Part shown: one piece after another, positions 38,401 to 50,402 of the stretch | Position numbering within the stretch: position 1 is the stretch's first letter | Layout of the letters: each line of letters starts with the position of its first letter | Source of the DNA: Vitellaria paradoxa | Taxonomy: Eukaryota; Streptophyta; Magnoliopsida; Ericales; Sapotaceae | Reading direction: 5' to 3' | Assembly (NCBI GenBank): GCA_019916065.1 | Contig: CM034238.1 | Coordinates: 434,001 to 498,000, forward strand | Length of the DNA stretch: 64,000 bases | Made by a program: the position numbers and the translations under genes | Notes under the pieces: generated by a model | Seen by the model: the letters and a program-made list of their open reading frames with translations, nothing else | What the model was told of the DNA's origin: nothing | The model's database searches: none

Positions 38401-41008
38401 TTACTTAATTAACAAAATGCCATCTTCTGTTTTGAAGGGTTGTTCCCCTTATTCTATATTGTTTCCCCAGATATCACTGTTTTCTCTTCCTCCATGAATT
38501 TTTGGGTGTGTTGCATTTGTCCATCAACTTGACAATGGGACTGATAAGTTTGATTCTCGTGCCCTTAAATGTGTCTTTTTAGAATATTCTTGGGTACAAA
38601 AAGGATATTGATGTTATAGTCCTTCTCGCTATCGATATTTTGTATGTGTTAATGTCTCATTCTTTGAGAGCACTCTTTTCTTTTTTGATGATTCATTTGT
38701 CTCTTATGTAAATGACAATCCCCTTTTACTTGTGATTTTGCCCTTTCATCTTTCTCGTCCTGATCTGTAGGTTTATTCTAGACGATCTGTAGGTTTATTC
38801 TAGACGATGGATAGTTTTAGAGTTTTTCCCTAATGCTTCAAGTTCTTCATCTTCTCCTATTTAGTCTTCAGATCCTGCTCCTGAGTCGACACCTTGTAAT
38901 CTTGTTCTTTTGGTTGCTCTTCGAAAAGGTATACGCACTTGTACTTCTCATCCTATTTCTAACTTTGTTTCCTATACAACTTTGTCTCTATCATATTATG
39001 CTTTTGTTATCTCCTTGTCTACTATTTCTATTTCTAACTCTGTACCTGAAGCACTGTCTCATTGTGGGTGGCGTAATGCCATGGAAGGAAAAATGTTAGC
39101 TCTTCGAGCAAATGATACATGGGATTTGGTCACTCTATCTCCTGGCAAGTCAATAATTGGTTATCGATGGGTGTATAATGTCAAAGTTCATCCTGATGGT
39201 TCAGTTGATCGGTTGAAAGTAAGACTTGTTACCAAGGGATACACTCAAGTCTATGGCCTTGATTTTTCAGAGACTTTTACTATTGTGGTTAAGATCACAT
39301 CAATACGTCTTCACATTTCTCTTGCAACCATTTTTGCTAATGTCTTCATTGACTTAACGTTAATAATGCTTTCCTACATGGTGATCTTATAGAAGAGGTA
39401 TATATGGAGCAACCTCTTGACTTTGTTGCTCAAGAGGAGTCTAGACTAGTTTGTAAATTGTAAAAGTTATTGTATGGCCTAAAACAATCTCCTCGTGCAT
39501 GGTTTGGTAGGTTTAGTGATGTGGTGATAGAATTTGGATTGATACGTTGTAGTGTTGATTATTCTGTTTTTTATTGTCATTCCTCTCAGGGCAAAACTAT
39601 GTGAACGATATTGTAATCATAGGTGATGACACACAAGGAATTCTTCATCTGAAGATATTCCTTCAAACTAAGTTCAACACTAAGGATTTGGATGCACTAA
39701 AAGATTTCTTGAGCATTGAGATTGCAAGATCACACAAGGGCATTGCCCTTTCTCAGAAGAAATATGTTCTTGATCTGCTATTTGAAACCGGTATATTAGG
39801 AGCCAAATCAATTGATACTTTAATAGATCCCAATACGAAGCTTCTAGCAGATAAAAGAGAATTATTGAATGATTCTGGTCGATATCGCAGATTAGTTGGG
39901 AAGCTTAATTATCTCGTTGTTACATGACCAAATATCTCACTTGCTACAAGGATAGTGAGTCAATTTCTTGAAGCTCCTCGGTCGAGTCATTGGGATGCGA
40001 TTATTTGTATTCTGAGATATCTAAAAGGTGCACCAAAATGTGATTTGTTGTATCGAAATAATGGTCATTCGATTGTTGAAGGTTACAGATGCAGATTGGG
40101 CTAAATTGCCATCAGACAAATGATCAACTATTGGAAATTATATCTTTGTGAGAGAAAACTTAGTATCATGGAAAAGTAAAAAGCTGACAGTAGTGGCAAG
40201 GTCAAGAATAGAATTAGAATATAGGGCTATGAGACATAACTTCTTGTGAATTGGTCCGGATACGTTATATGTTGACAGAATTAGGGGTTCTTGGATCCCT
40301 ACATGTGGACCTATTTTGTGATAATCAAGCTGCTGTTCACATTACTTCTAACCCAGTGTTTCATGAGGGAACCAAACATATTGAAATTAATTGTCACTGT
40401 GTCAGAGAAAAGATTTTACAGAATGTCATTAAAATCAGTCATGTGCAGTCAGAAGATCAATTAGCTAATTTATTTACTATGGCCTTAAGAGGAGCTAGAG
40501 TGAGATACATTTGTAACAAGTTTAGAATACATAATATATATGCTCCAACTTAAGAGGAAATGTTAATATATGTAGTATAATTAATGTAGTGTTAATGTAG
40601 ATACACTAGTGTTAATGTATATAGTCACTCTTTTTGTGTATATAAATTCATACGCCAGAATTCAGTTTGAGTGTGCAATTCTTCCCATTTCACTAAGTTT
40701 TACAGTAATACCTCGTTTTTAATTAAGAACGATTAAATCTTTTTTATTGTACATGAATCATTTGTTAACTTGTCGGGATTCCTTAGCTCTCGCATTTTTT
40801 TTTTTTTTGGCTTGAATGGTTTCTTTACCAAAAAATAATAATAATAATAATAATAATAATTCTTTAAGATTTTCCAATCTGCATTGAACTTTCGTACAAT
40901 TTAATATCTATGAAATATATGGAGCAGGTTGGAGATGAAGGGGATGATAGGCGCAAAGAGAAATCATCTGGTGGATTCTTTTCAGTCCTCAGGCTGGGAC
41001 ATCACTAA
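26412..41008 (+). CDS. STY46: ACT-domain Raf-like serine/threonine/tyrosine protein kinase (STY8/17/46 group)
   Basis: STY8/17/46 kinases phosphorylate chloroplast transit peptides in the cytosol and belong to the Raf-like MAPKKK class. Exons: 26412-26605, 27260-27374, 28368-28441, 28614-28730, 29474-29528, 30228-30338, 30816-30866, 31497-31669, 31748-31855, 33430-33503, 33650-33825, 34066-34161, 35241-35321, 35407-35460, 35622-35756, 40928-41008. All junctions are GT-AG and phases agree, giving 564 residues. The N-terminus MVLEDNESC and the block [14 protein letters not shown] are group hallmarks. The ACT domain is about residues 168-222 ([20 protein letters not shown]). The kinase domain is about 282-540: Gly loop [11 protein letters not shown], Lys310 in [12 protein letters not shown] with Asp404, DFG 422-424, APE 446-448. 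I start at the ATG at 26412; the upstream in-frame GTG is not plausible. The last intron holds a 4.9 kb copia element. The paralogue within the group is uncertain. Confidence 0.95.
31967..32123. mobile_element. Small PIF/Harbinger-type (Tourist-like) MITE in a kinase intron
   Basis: This 157-bp segment has ends GGGGTCGTTTGGTTTG and CCAAACAAACCC (imperfect inverted repeats). TTA flanks it at 31964-31966 and 32124-32126, the target preference of this superfamily. Internal CTCACTGCACGCATTACGAA matches the copies at 12350-12655. Confidence 0.75.
32380..33049. mobile_element. Candidate solo LTR in kinase intron 9, 670 bp
   Basis: The segment starts TGATATATGTGGGTAC and ends CACCCACAATATCA. These termini are inverted repeats of each other (TGATAT..GTGGGT) and form a TG...CA pair. 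Base composition is clearly more GC-rich than the surrounding intron, and the 3' part is C/T-rich like many LTR ends. I find no clear 5-bp duplication (flanks GATCA and TGAGC) and no other copy in the window, so the family is unknown. Confidence 0.55.
35762..40704 (+). mobile_element. Decayed Ty1/copia retrotransposon in the last kinase intron
   Basis: The element is 4.9 kb. The 5' LTR is 35762-35935 (174 bp) and the 3' LTR 40561-40704 (144 bp). Both begin TGTTAATRTATGTRGTATAA and end CTAAGTTTTACA. A primer-binding site AGGTATCAAAGCC (35936-35948) resembles the initiator-Met type TGGTATCAGAGCC. A purine tract AAGAGGAAA (40552-40560) precedes the 3' LTR. The flanking duplication is GTAAC (35757-35761) and GTAAT (40705-40709), one mismatch. 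Internal order is gag, protease, integrase, RT, RNase H, which defines copia. The element is in the host gene's orientation. Confidence 0.95.
36405..40553 (+). pseudogene. Ty1/copia gag-pol polyprotein, heavily mutated
   Basis: Pieces of one gag-pol are readable in several frames broken by many stops. Gag begins at 36405 ([10 protein letters not shown]). A zinc knuckle C-x2-C-x4-H-x4-C lies at 37174-37215. The protease motif near 37438 reads [11 protein letters not shown], with Phe replacing Ser in the active D-S-G. The integrase zinc and core regions lie at about 37800-38500. RT starts near 39060 ([22 protein letters not shown]). The catalytic box at 39598-39609 reads YVND instead of YVDD. 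RNase H ends with [17 protein letters not shown] near 40317. An exact 22-bp tandem duplication (38762-38783 and 38784-38805) lies between integrase and RT. It cannot make active protein. Confidence 0.9.
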
Positions 41009-42274
41009 AGCGTGAAGCGGGCACAGTTTTATGTAAAAAATAGGCAAGCAAATTGCTGGTCGTTTCCCCTCAAGTACTTTTTCATCTGCACTGTACAGTA
41101 ATCATTTTAATGGTTATTTCTTCCTATTTTTCATTAGAATTATAGAGTAATATTTCTTGTCATTCTTGATATATTTTAACCCTGTACTGGTCGTTTTGAA
41201 TTGCCTAATCATAACATCGATTTCAAGGGGGTGGTGTTGATAAGTGAGGTAACTTTGCATTACTCTTGCAGTTGTTACAAAATCAATAGTAAAAGAAATT
41301 CACTTTCTTCAACACTGTTGGAAGGTAAGTAAACCTGTACACTGAATCTCAAGGTAGAAATGCTTGAAAAATCCCAGAAAAGGGAATAGGGGTTAGTGTG
41401 TATGGAGTGTTCTCTAGGCTGGGCTGAGGTTTGCCTGTGAAGGTAAACAAATGTGTAGACCAGGATTATAGCTGTAGGAGGAAATTAGCCTATACTTTCT
41501 GGAGTGGGCCTGTGTTAGTCGTGGGCTTAGAAATTGGATTCTTGGCTGGCTTTGGGGTTTTGGTTATCAGGATTCAGCTGGAAGCAGGTGCAAGTATACA
41601 GAGTCCAATTTTCAGCCCATTCTATCCTAGCCCTCTTACTTGGGAAATCTAAATTGGAGGGGGAGGGTGAGTACCCTTTCATTTTTTTCCCAAAATAAAA
41701 AGTTTTAGTACCTGTAAGTCGAGGCGGTTTAAACCTGTCTACTCACCCCCAACTCTACAAGATTCATTGGGCTACTTCTTAATGAGGTGAAATTTTGGTT
41801 TTTCGTTATATGTACATGTATATATATATATATATATATAAAAGGGTCAGATTGTCTGGGCACTAAAGCTTTGTTTGCTAAAAAACAAAAATAATAGTAA
41901 TGATAATAATAACAATGAAAATAATAAAGAGAGAATAAAGAGCCAGCCTTCTGACTGTTATGACACCCAAATTAAGCCAACCATTCATGAAGCATTACAT
42001 TCACACAAATCAGGACATGATGGCATTTTTCAGTACGTGTGAATATATTTGTGCATATTTCTTCAATCGTTATTATTAATTTTTTGGATAACATAGCAAT
42101 CTTAATTATATTTCGTGCATATTTCTTTAAAGGTATGGGAATGCTGACATGCAATTTTTGGAACATATATGCATGATTGATGTCCTTTAATTGCCTGGAG
42201 TGGAGAGACAAGAGATTTAGCATGTGATTCAATACGATAAAGATGAGTTTGATCATTTTGAGTGCCTCTTCCAC
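41009..42274. other. Kinase 3' UTR and downstream flank
   Basis: The first part is presumably kinase 3' UTR. It contains a (TA)n microsatellite at 41819-41841. No further gene is supported; short frames here lack any family motif. Confidence 0.6.
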
Positions 42275-42721
42275 CAGAGGCGGACCCACCTTTGCCCCAG
42301 GGTAGGCGAAGGCTTACGCTCAAATTTTATAAATATATATATATATATATATATTTTTACATGGAAGAGAAGAACGCAGCAATCACAGAGGATGCACCAA
42401 TCACAAGCAGATTCGGGCAGCAAGTAAAGGCTTTGCATTAAAAATGATACAACAATTCTGTAATTAGCTGGATTATACTCCAAATCTCCCATAGCATGCT
42501 ATGTGTAATTGTGAATATTGATGATGCTCGTCAGTAATTCCATTATAAACTGAAAATGTTTCTAAAAACTTATATTATAAATATGAAAGGTGAAATGGAA
42601 ACATGTAAAATTAAAATATGGATCTCGATCTAATTCTAGTTGAAATTCACTTGTTCCTACTCTCCAATAACTAACAGTACTATCTTGCCCACGCTGGCCA
42701 AATTTTTTGGATCCGCCACTA
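42275..42721. mobile_element. hAT-type MITE, 447 bp
   Basis: The ends CAGAGGCGGACCC and GGATCCGCCACTA are imperfect terminal inverted repeats (CAGAGGCGGA against TAGTGGCGGA). A perfect 8-bp target duplication TCTTCCAC flanks the element (42267-42274 and 42722-42729), the length made by hAT transposases. The interior has a (TA)n tract and no transposase. It lies in the spacer between the kinase and the DCAF8-like pseudogene. Confidence 0.92.
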
Positions 42722-42729
42722 TCTTCCAC

Positions 42730-43438
42730 AGCATTTCCATTATAAACAGGAAGGGCCACTTCAATGATTGTATGTTGAATCTGGAGAAATTCCAGGTTGT
42801 TGCTAAAGATAATGTCAATATGGTGAGATATCAGAGGGAACCAACCAAGACATGTGTGAGAGAGAGAGGGAGAGAGAGAGCGCGTCCTTGTTGCTGGTTA
42901 AATGACCAAGGACGTTAAAAAAGTTGATCACTTTGGCGAGCAAAATTAACGGGAAGTGCGATCAATTCGACGTCCTTGTTTTTTACGGAAGAAATTTTTT
43001 ATTTTATTTTATTTACTTGTTATAATTAGACATTGACATCTTTCGATGATCTCTTATCTTATACACAACTAGTAATATCATGGACAATCGATAATGTAAA
43101 TTGAATCATTAATCATGTCACACTCAATGGGAAGTCTAAATTGTTCTATCGTTCATGGCCATGTTATAATTAATTAATTAATTGGGATATTCGAGATTAT
43201 CTATAGGTTGGTTATTTGTAATAATAAAATTAAGTCCCTGCTATTACTTCCAACAAGAAACAGCTGGGATGGATTTGGGCAAATTCATTTGAAGGTGGAC
43301 CCACCCTGCCGCCAGCTCTCTCGCCTAAACAATAAGAAATTAAAGAGTGGCATACCCGCCATTTGCTTAGGATTGAGTTTGCTGCTGTAAGCCATTGTGT
43401 CAGCATTGTGCTGGAGAAATATATAATCTATCCACATT

Positions 43439-43480
<42 letters not shown>

Positions 43481-43823
43481 AGTTGGATCCAAAACCCATT
43501 TTGCATGTTGATTTTTAGGGCGAGATCATCGAGGGTCAGAGGCCATTCGTTTCTTCCTTTCGGCAATATCTCAAGCAGATCCTCACTCTCTGTGTGTATT
43601 TATATATATACACGTATGCACAAATAAATACGTATACCTCTATTATTATTATTATTATTGTTATTATTGTTGTTGTTGTTATATATAATAAATCGGTTTG
43701 AAGTTAATGGAAGGAAGGAATAGTTATTATAATTAAAAAAAAAAAAAGAGGCGCGCTTGTGGAACAGGAACAAGAAGAAGATGAGAAAGGCAGAGAAGGT
43801 TCGACGACACTACAAATGTGCAT
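42730..43823. other. Spacer with microsatellites
   Basis: Contains a (GA)n run at 43445-43479 and an (ATT/GTT)n run at about 43640-43680. It probably includes the former promoter and 5' UTR of the DCAF8-like gene. No independent gene is seen. Confidence 0.55.
43445..43479. repeat. (GA)n microsatellite
   Basis: An uninterrupted GA dinucleotide run of about 35 bp upstream of the DCAF8-like pseudogene. Confidence 0.95.
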
Positions 43824-46800
43824 GTTTGGCAGCGAGAGGTGGGCGAGCTCTCTACCAGGAACTTCGCACGCCGTCTCCGCGCCTCCCAGGTCCTTTCTGC
43901 TGCACATTCTTGTAATTCTTGAATGCGAAGTAGTCCAATTGAGAAGTATACTGTATTTGTTAATATATATATATATATATTGTTAGCATCAATTCTTGGA
44001 CGTCCAATCAATTAGACAGCAAACTTATTATTGATACTTTAGACCCCAGTCGCAGGTCCACAATTCAATTTTAGGAGGGGTGAATGTGTGTCTATATATA
44101 TATATAGTCTGCTTGCTTACCAGAAGAATCCTGATTTTCTATTAAATGATTCCCAACATCAATCTAATATATCTAAGATATTAATTAGAAAGTCCACTGA
44201 ATGATAACTTTAACACAACATAATGGTATTTGCCATAGGCGTTTGTTGTGCCAAAAAAAATAAAAAATAAAAAATCTCCAACGTTCTCTAATTTCTTTTA
44301 ATTTTTTCTAATTTTTTTCACACCAAGAACATAAAATTCTTTTCAACTTTCTCTAATTTTTTGAGAAACACTCAAACGTCCAACAACAAAAATTTTGGTA
44401 GCTTTTTGTTTTTTTGTTTATATATATATATATATATATATTTGGGTGATTTTTAGCGCAACAAACGGCTTCTTATAGCATTAATTTTGAGGGATTGTGA
44501 AAAGTTTTAGGGCCAAAACCAAAAGTATGTGATGTTTGTGAAGTTAATTAAACACCTTAATACATAAACAAGTTTTGGGGTGGTGATGGCCCATTTGCCT
44601 CTTTCTGTCCGCCATCAAATTGGCCCTACTAACCGCCCCCATGCTAACAAAGTTGTTCAGGGGAATGTGATATGGTCAAGCAGATAAGAGTATCTGTATT
44701 CGTTGGCTCTGTAGGGCAAGAATAAACACAGCGATTTAACTTGTACTCTCTCTCTACTTATTTTGAACACACGTTTTAATTTCAAACTCCATCCCCGAGC
44801 ATAATCTGCTTTATGATTTATGAACTCCACGCAGGCCTGGATTCTTAAAATATAACACAATGTTTTTTTTTTTTTTTTTTTGGTAGGTTATATAACACAA
44901 TGTTGTTTGGTCTAATATTATTAGAGGCACCAGCGAAATTATTTATTCCCATAAATATTTGGTTTCCATGCTTAATAAGTTCATGGATAGATTATTGATT
45001 AATTTATTGTTTTTGTTTGGTCACTCCTCGCTTTTTGGCAAATGATTGTGTTGTTATTCCTCTTTAATAATATATAGTTTTTCAGCTACAATAATTCTAC
45101 AAAGCTTTATTTTAATTTATTAATTATTTTTTTATTTTTTATTTTTTCATTGTCACAGGATCTCGTGCTGCGACTTGATGTCTTCAGAAAGCTGCAAAAA
45201 CACACAGGTTGTGTTAACACTGTTAGCTTCAACGGAAATGGTGACATGCTTGTGTCAGGCTCTGACGACAGGAATGTGATATTCTGGGATTGGGAAACCT
45301 CGTTTCATTCGGGTCAGAATAACAATGTCCTCCAATCCAAGGCCATGCCTTACTCAGAGGATCGAAGCGTTATTACCTGCGCTGCTGATGGACAGAAAAT
45401 TAATTCATTTTCTTACAATTTTAATGCTTATTTGGGAAAGCATGATCTACAGAAATTAACAATTGTCTCCTACCTGGTAATATAATATAATGTGCATGGA
45501 GTATCTCCAAGGTGAAAATGTCCAAATTGATTTGAACCACCGAGTGTATGGGTTGACATTATTGAATAATCCTAATGTTGTGTTTGGTTCAAGGCTTTGT
45601 CAAGCAAAAATAAAACGAAAGGGAAATCAAATCACTTATATGTGTTCAATTCTTTTATTTTCTTTTAAGATATATATTCAATCTTTTATCATTTTTCTAA
45701 CCCAACGAAAAAATGAAATAAATTTTGACTTTTTTTCACTTCATGTTGCTTTTCTACCAGTTCCCCCGCAAATCCATGATCCAACATAGCATACAAGTAT
45801 CAAAGAACAAACGGGGTTGTTCATCATCACAAGCAATTACTTGCATTGCGTTTGTAGTTATGGGTAAGACAAATATAGATTTGATATGGATTTATTTTCT
45901 TTATAAAAAATTAATTTAGTCATTCCCTTAGAACGCATGTTACCCGGTCCAAAACTGAGAGCTCAATTATCTGGTTTGTTTAATCTGCAAAAATCTCAGA
46001 TCTAGTACAAATGGATTAGTTTTGAATTAATTAAGTCGAATTGAAATAGTTTCATTCAAGCTACCAAACAGACCCAAATAACTATTTTCTGTTAACAAAA
46101 CTATTGCTCAATTATAGGTAAGACATGCTCGTATTCCAGAACGAGGACAAGTGGAGACTAAACTGCTGGGGAAACACCAAGGTCTAGCTCATAAGTTGGC
46201 CATTGAACCTGTATTTTTTATAGCTGCGGTGAAGATGGAGTGGTTCACCATGTAATTAAGTCATGAATCATCTTACTTTGTTTCTTTTTTAATTAATAGA
46301 TTTGAACTGTTTTTTTTTTTTTTTTTTTTTCTTCTTGCAGTTTGATCTCAGAACTGGAGCTGCTACAAAACCTTTCATTTGCCAGTGTCCCTGTGAGCGT
46401 GGTTACTTGCCAATTTTTCATCTGAATTCAATCGCAGTGGACCAAAGGAATCCTAAAATGTTTGCAGTCGCAGGGTCCAATGAGTACGCTCGACTTTATG
46501 ATATCCGCAAATACAGGTGGGACGGGTCAAGTGATTTTGGTCAGCCAACAGACTACTTTTGCCCTCACATTTGGTTGGGAAGGAGCAAGTAGGAACAACA
46601 GGGTTGGCATTCTCGGATCAGATTGAGCTTCTTGTCTCTTACATCGATGAGCATATCTATCTCTTCACAAGAGAGATGGGGTTGGGCCCAATCCAGATCC
46701 AGTTTCTCCAGTGTGCATAAATAGTGATGCTGATAAATTGGGAGTGGATCATCACTCTGCAGCATCCGATCTGTTAGATACGGATGGTGGTGTTTATAAA

Positions 46801-47094
46801 GTTGGGCCTCAAGTCTACAGGGGGCACAGGAACCGTGAGACAGTGAAGGGCATAAACTTCTTCGGGCCTAAATGTGAGTATCTTGTGAGTGGATCAGACT
46901 CTGGCCGGATTTTCATCTGGAAGAGGAAGGGTGGGGAGCTCATTCGTGTTATGAGAGCGGATAAGCATGTGGTTAACTGTATTGAGTCTCATCCTCGTAC
47001 CAATGTTCTTGCCAGCAGTGGGATTGAGACCGACATTAAAGTATGGACACCAAAGGCCCTTGAAAGAGCTACTCTGCCTGCAAACATTGAAGAG
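43824..47094 (+). pseudogene. DCAF8-like WD40-repeat protein, broken intron-containing copy
   Basis: Plant DCAF8-like proteins are WD40 substrate receptors of CUL4-DDB1 ubiquitin ligases. Four exon remnants remain. 43824-43889 encodes WQREVGELSTRNFARRLRAS. 45159-45395 encodes DLVLRLDVF..HTGCVNTVSFNGNGDMLVSGSDD. 46118-46251 encodes VRHARIPERGQVETKLLGKH. 46341-47094 encodes FDLRTGAATKPF, DEYARLYDIRKY-like, GHRNRETVKGINFFGPKCEY and SGRIFIWKRKGGELIRV. Damage: no ATG in frame with exon 1 (a TGA precedes it); about 5 codons missing after WDWET; the donor after the second exon replaced by AAAATT; a frameshift near 46211 in the exon-3 end; two single-base frameshifts in exon 4 near 46565 and 46690. 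Retained introns show it is not a processed copy. A shortened, re-spliced product is conceivable but unlikely. Confidence 0.88.
44240..44465. mobile_element. Candidate MITE inside the pseudogene's first intron
   Basis: GGCGTTTGTTGTGCC near 44240 mirrors GCGCAACAAACGGC near 44456. The interior is A/T-rich with a (TA)n run at 44419-44441. No clean target duplication is visible, so the boundaries are approximate. Confidence 0.45.
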
Positions 47095-50000
47095 GTATGC
47101 TTTGTTGTGATAAATATTTGAAACTTGCAAATTTAGGGTATTGTTGTGCTTTCAATTTCTGAATTCTGAACTTGGTTTGTATTCTTTTGTGTTTGTTCTG
47201 CTTCATGGACTGTGTGTATGCATGAAACTGGGGGCTTCAAAGTTCGAAAGCACAACCCACCCACACCATCCAGTCGTTGCATGCCGATGATATATGTATA
47301 GACAAGTAAACAAGGTTGGGAGGTGTCTTATGTACCTTGGAAAAAATTTTCAGGGCCAACTCATGTCTTTTGTACCTTTTTTTTTTTTTCCTATCAAATC
47401 TCCGTATCTTCTTCTTCAACCGACCATCAATGGTTTCTTGAAATCAGAGGCGACGTTCTGATCAATAAAAAATTGAGACCAACTTGATCCACTCTAATTT
47501 TTTTTTTTTTTTTTTTGGGTGAGATTATATTTGGATTAATGAAAGAACTTTACATAATCTTAAGGGTATACCCTTGTATTATAAAAGTTATACATGATAT
47601 TCAATACAAAAAATTAAGATTTCCCAATTTATACAAATAATTACATTCAAATTGGTATTCTTAATCTTCAGTGGAGACTTGGATAACCATTCCACGTAAG
47701 CTTTACGTTTCTCAAACGACTCTGGCAGTAAGGGGGGGGGGGCATTCAGTACAATGTCGACGTTGAGATTTTTTAGAGTGGCCACATTGATTTTTTTCAC
47801 TCTGAGACTTCTCCATATCTCTCCATCGCTGTTCTCATTGCTAAAGATCACCGAATTAGGTCGGTATTCTAGAAAAACTTTTCTCTCCCAAACTCTCAAA
47901 TAAATGAATAGAAAATTATTATCATTTCTCTTCTTCTCTCCTAATTAATCTTTTCTTTTCTTTTCTTTCCTCTCCTAAACTTACAAACAGAGAGTAATTC
48001 TAATTTAAAATGTCATCACTTTTTTTTAATTCTAACAGAAAATTTAATGGAGGGGTTAGTGTTAAAACTTTTTAAAATAAAGAATGTAAATATAATTTTT
48101 AAATATTAAATAATATAAATATAATTACTTAAATATTTAAAAAAGATATATGTAATTTATTCTTATTTATAATTCATAGTAGTTGAGTACAATGTCAGTT
48201 GATCCAAGTTTTACTTGGAGGTTGTTTGGAGTGTATAAAAATTCTAAAATTTCTCAAAAGTGTAATTTTTTTAAATTTAGAGTGTAAAAAGTTATTTTGA
48301 AATAATAGTTAGAAGTTTATGTTTAATTTGATAAAAAGTTGTTAAAAATTATATAAAATGACGCGTGACAAAATTTTAGTGAAGAATTTTGAAAACTTTC
48401 GAAATTTTATGAAATTTTTTGGGTACAAATGTTAGACTAATTTTTTAAAAAATCTGTCAAAATTCATTGGAACGCACTATAGTAGTTTGTTTTAACGAAT
48501 TATGACAAACTTTATGAAAAAATTAGAATTTTTTGGAGAAAATATTGTTAAGAAGAAAATATTATATCTGTTGTATATATCTAGTATTAATTCATACAAT
48601 GCCATATTTTCAACTTTTAATAAAAATCTATTACTATTATAAAATATATTATATAACTTTTATATATATTTCATTTTTTTGGTAAGTTATATATATTTCA
48701 TTTTATTTTGCCTATTGACATATGAATATTATATGTGGTATCATTTTTCATATTTATTATAATTATTTTGTTAACTTATACAATGCAATTTATATAAAAA
48801 AAAAAATACTCTTATCATGCCCGTTGGGTATCTTTCTAGCACTTCCTAGTAAAGTAGGTAGAGAGTTTTTTTGCCAAGTAAAGAATGTGCAAAGTTACAA
48901 ACTCCCTTGGTAAGTTTGAGGAGATTTATTAATATATTTATATTAGATACATTTTATTATTAATAAATAATAATGTTTGCATTATATGCGAAAGTGTAAA
49001 CTCGTTTTTTTTTTTTTTTTTTTGGGGCAAGTGTGCGGCGTGTTTAAAGTCTTTTCTTTTTTTATCTTATTTTTGTAGATTGATGACAGCTTGAAATTGA
49101 CACTTGACATTATTGAAAAAAAAAAAACTGCATAGGAAAATCCACCGTTTAAATTTGATTACATTTTAATGTGAATTTTTATATTTTTCATTAATTTTGT
49201 TCTATTTTGTTTAATTTTTATTTTTATTTTGAAATTAATTTTATCATATCAAATTAAGATTATTAAATTAAATACAATTAAATTCTGACCGTTTATTGAT
49301 CCATTGCAACCCTTGTAATGAATTTTTCACTGCAGTCCTTTATAACCCTTCTAGGCAGATTGGAGGATTGCCTATTGGAGGAACCACATTCTTGTTACCG
49401 TGCTGTCTTTTCTAGGGATTGCACCGCAGAGTGTGGTGGATGTTCATGAAATGCTTGGGGGGAGTTTGGTTTTCATGAAGTAGATGGTGCAATCTTTAAT
49501 TGCTGGTAAGTGATCGAGCAAGTTTGAATCTTAATTTGAAAATTGAGATGACATATATATATATATATATATATATAATCTTGGATTGCTTCATTAGTTT
49601 TGGGTTGGTGGCTTTACTGACTGTAACTGATGCGGGAAGGTGGCTGTAATTATAGTTGTAAGATATTATCTATTTAGGCGTGGCATGTGATATTGCAGCC
49701 AGCTAGTTGTCTCCTTCATAGTAAAGAGTCACGTGGTGCCACATAAAGAACAACAAGAAGTGTCACGTGATGGCTGTTTAGGAGAACATAGATAGAGGGA
49801 TAATGACAAGCTTGGTTTATTTAATTATTCTGATCGCAGTTTTCCTTGCGTTTTTGTTTAGTCGGAAGTAGGAAGGAATAGTGTCTGTGACAGATCAGAT
49901 CAAATGATCGAAGCTTAACCTTAATTAAGTTGTGATTTGGGAATATTGATAATCTTTTGATCATTGAAAAAACCTGAGGACTTCGTAGGCCAGGCCAGAA

Positions 50001-50402
50001 GAAGAAGCTTAATGGTATATATTCTCAGCCCCTACACAAGCCATAACATAACATTGAGCAGATCCCTTATGAAGAAGTGGGATTTTGAGTTATACAATAA
50101 TATAATCTGTTTTGCTTTATATTTGTCCACGTACGTATTCATTCTTCAATTAATTGGACCTATTATTAACTGGCAACATTCCATTGTTACTAATAAAAAA
50201 TAAAAATAAAAAATGTCAGCGATATCCTTTGCACATGGCCTTTCTTGTCTTTACAATCTGCTTGGAAAGGATGATGTGGGTATTGAAACAAGAAAAAGAA
50301 AAGAGGGGGAAAAAAAAAAAAGAGGAATGGGTGATGAGAGATTTTAGAAATTTGATAAAGCTTGAAACACTTGTAACTTAAGCTTTTAGTATTTTAAGCT
50401 TG
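47095..50402. other. AT-rich intergenic region
   Basis: I see no supported gene. The minus-strand 103-codon frame at 47899-47588 has no recognised family. A (AT)n run lies at 49553-49577. A/T-rich sequence at 48200-48490 has MITE-like edges (GGTTGTTTGGAGTG; GGAACGCACTA) but no verified duplication. Confidence 0.5.
49553..49577. repeat. (AT)n microsatellite
   Basis: An uninterrupted AT run of about 25 bp. Confidence 0.95.

Noticed and set aside
47588..47899. 103-codon minus-strand frame
   Set aside because: No family resemblance and ordinary AT-rich surroundings.
48190..48490. Possible MITE with GGTTGTTTGGAGTG and GGAACGCACTA edges
   Set aside because: Inverted repeats are weak and the flanks do not match.
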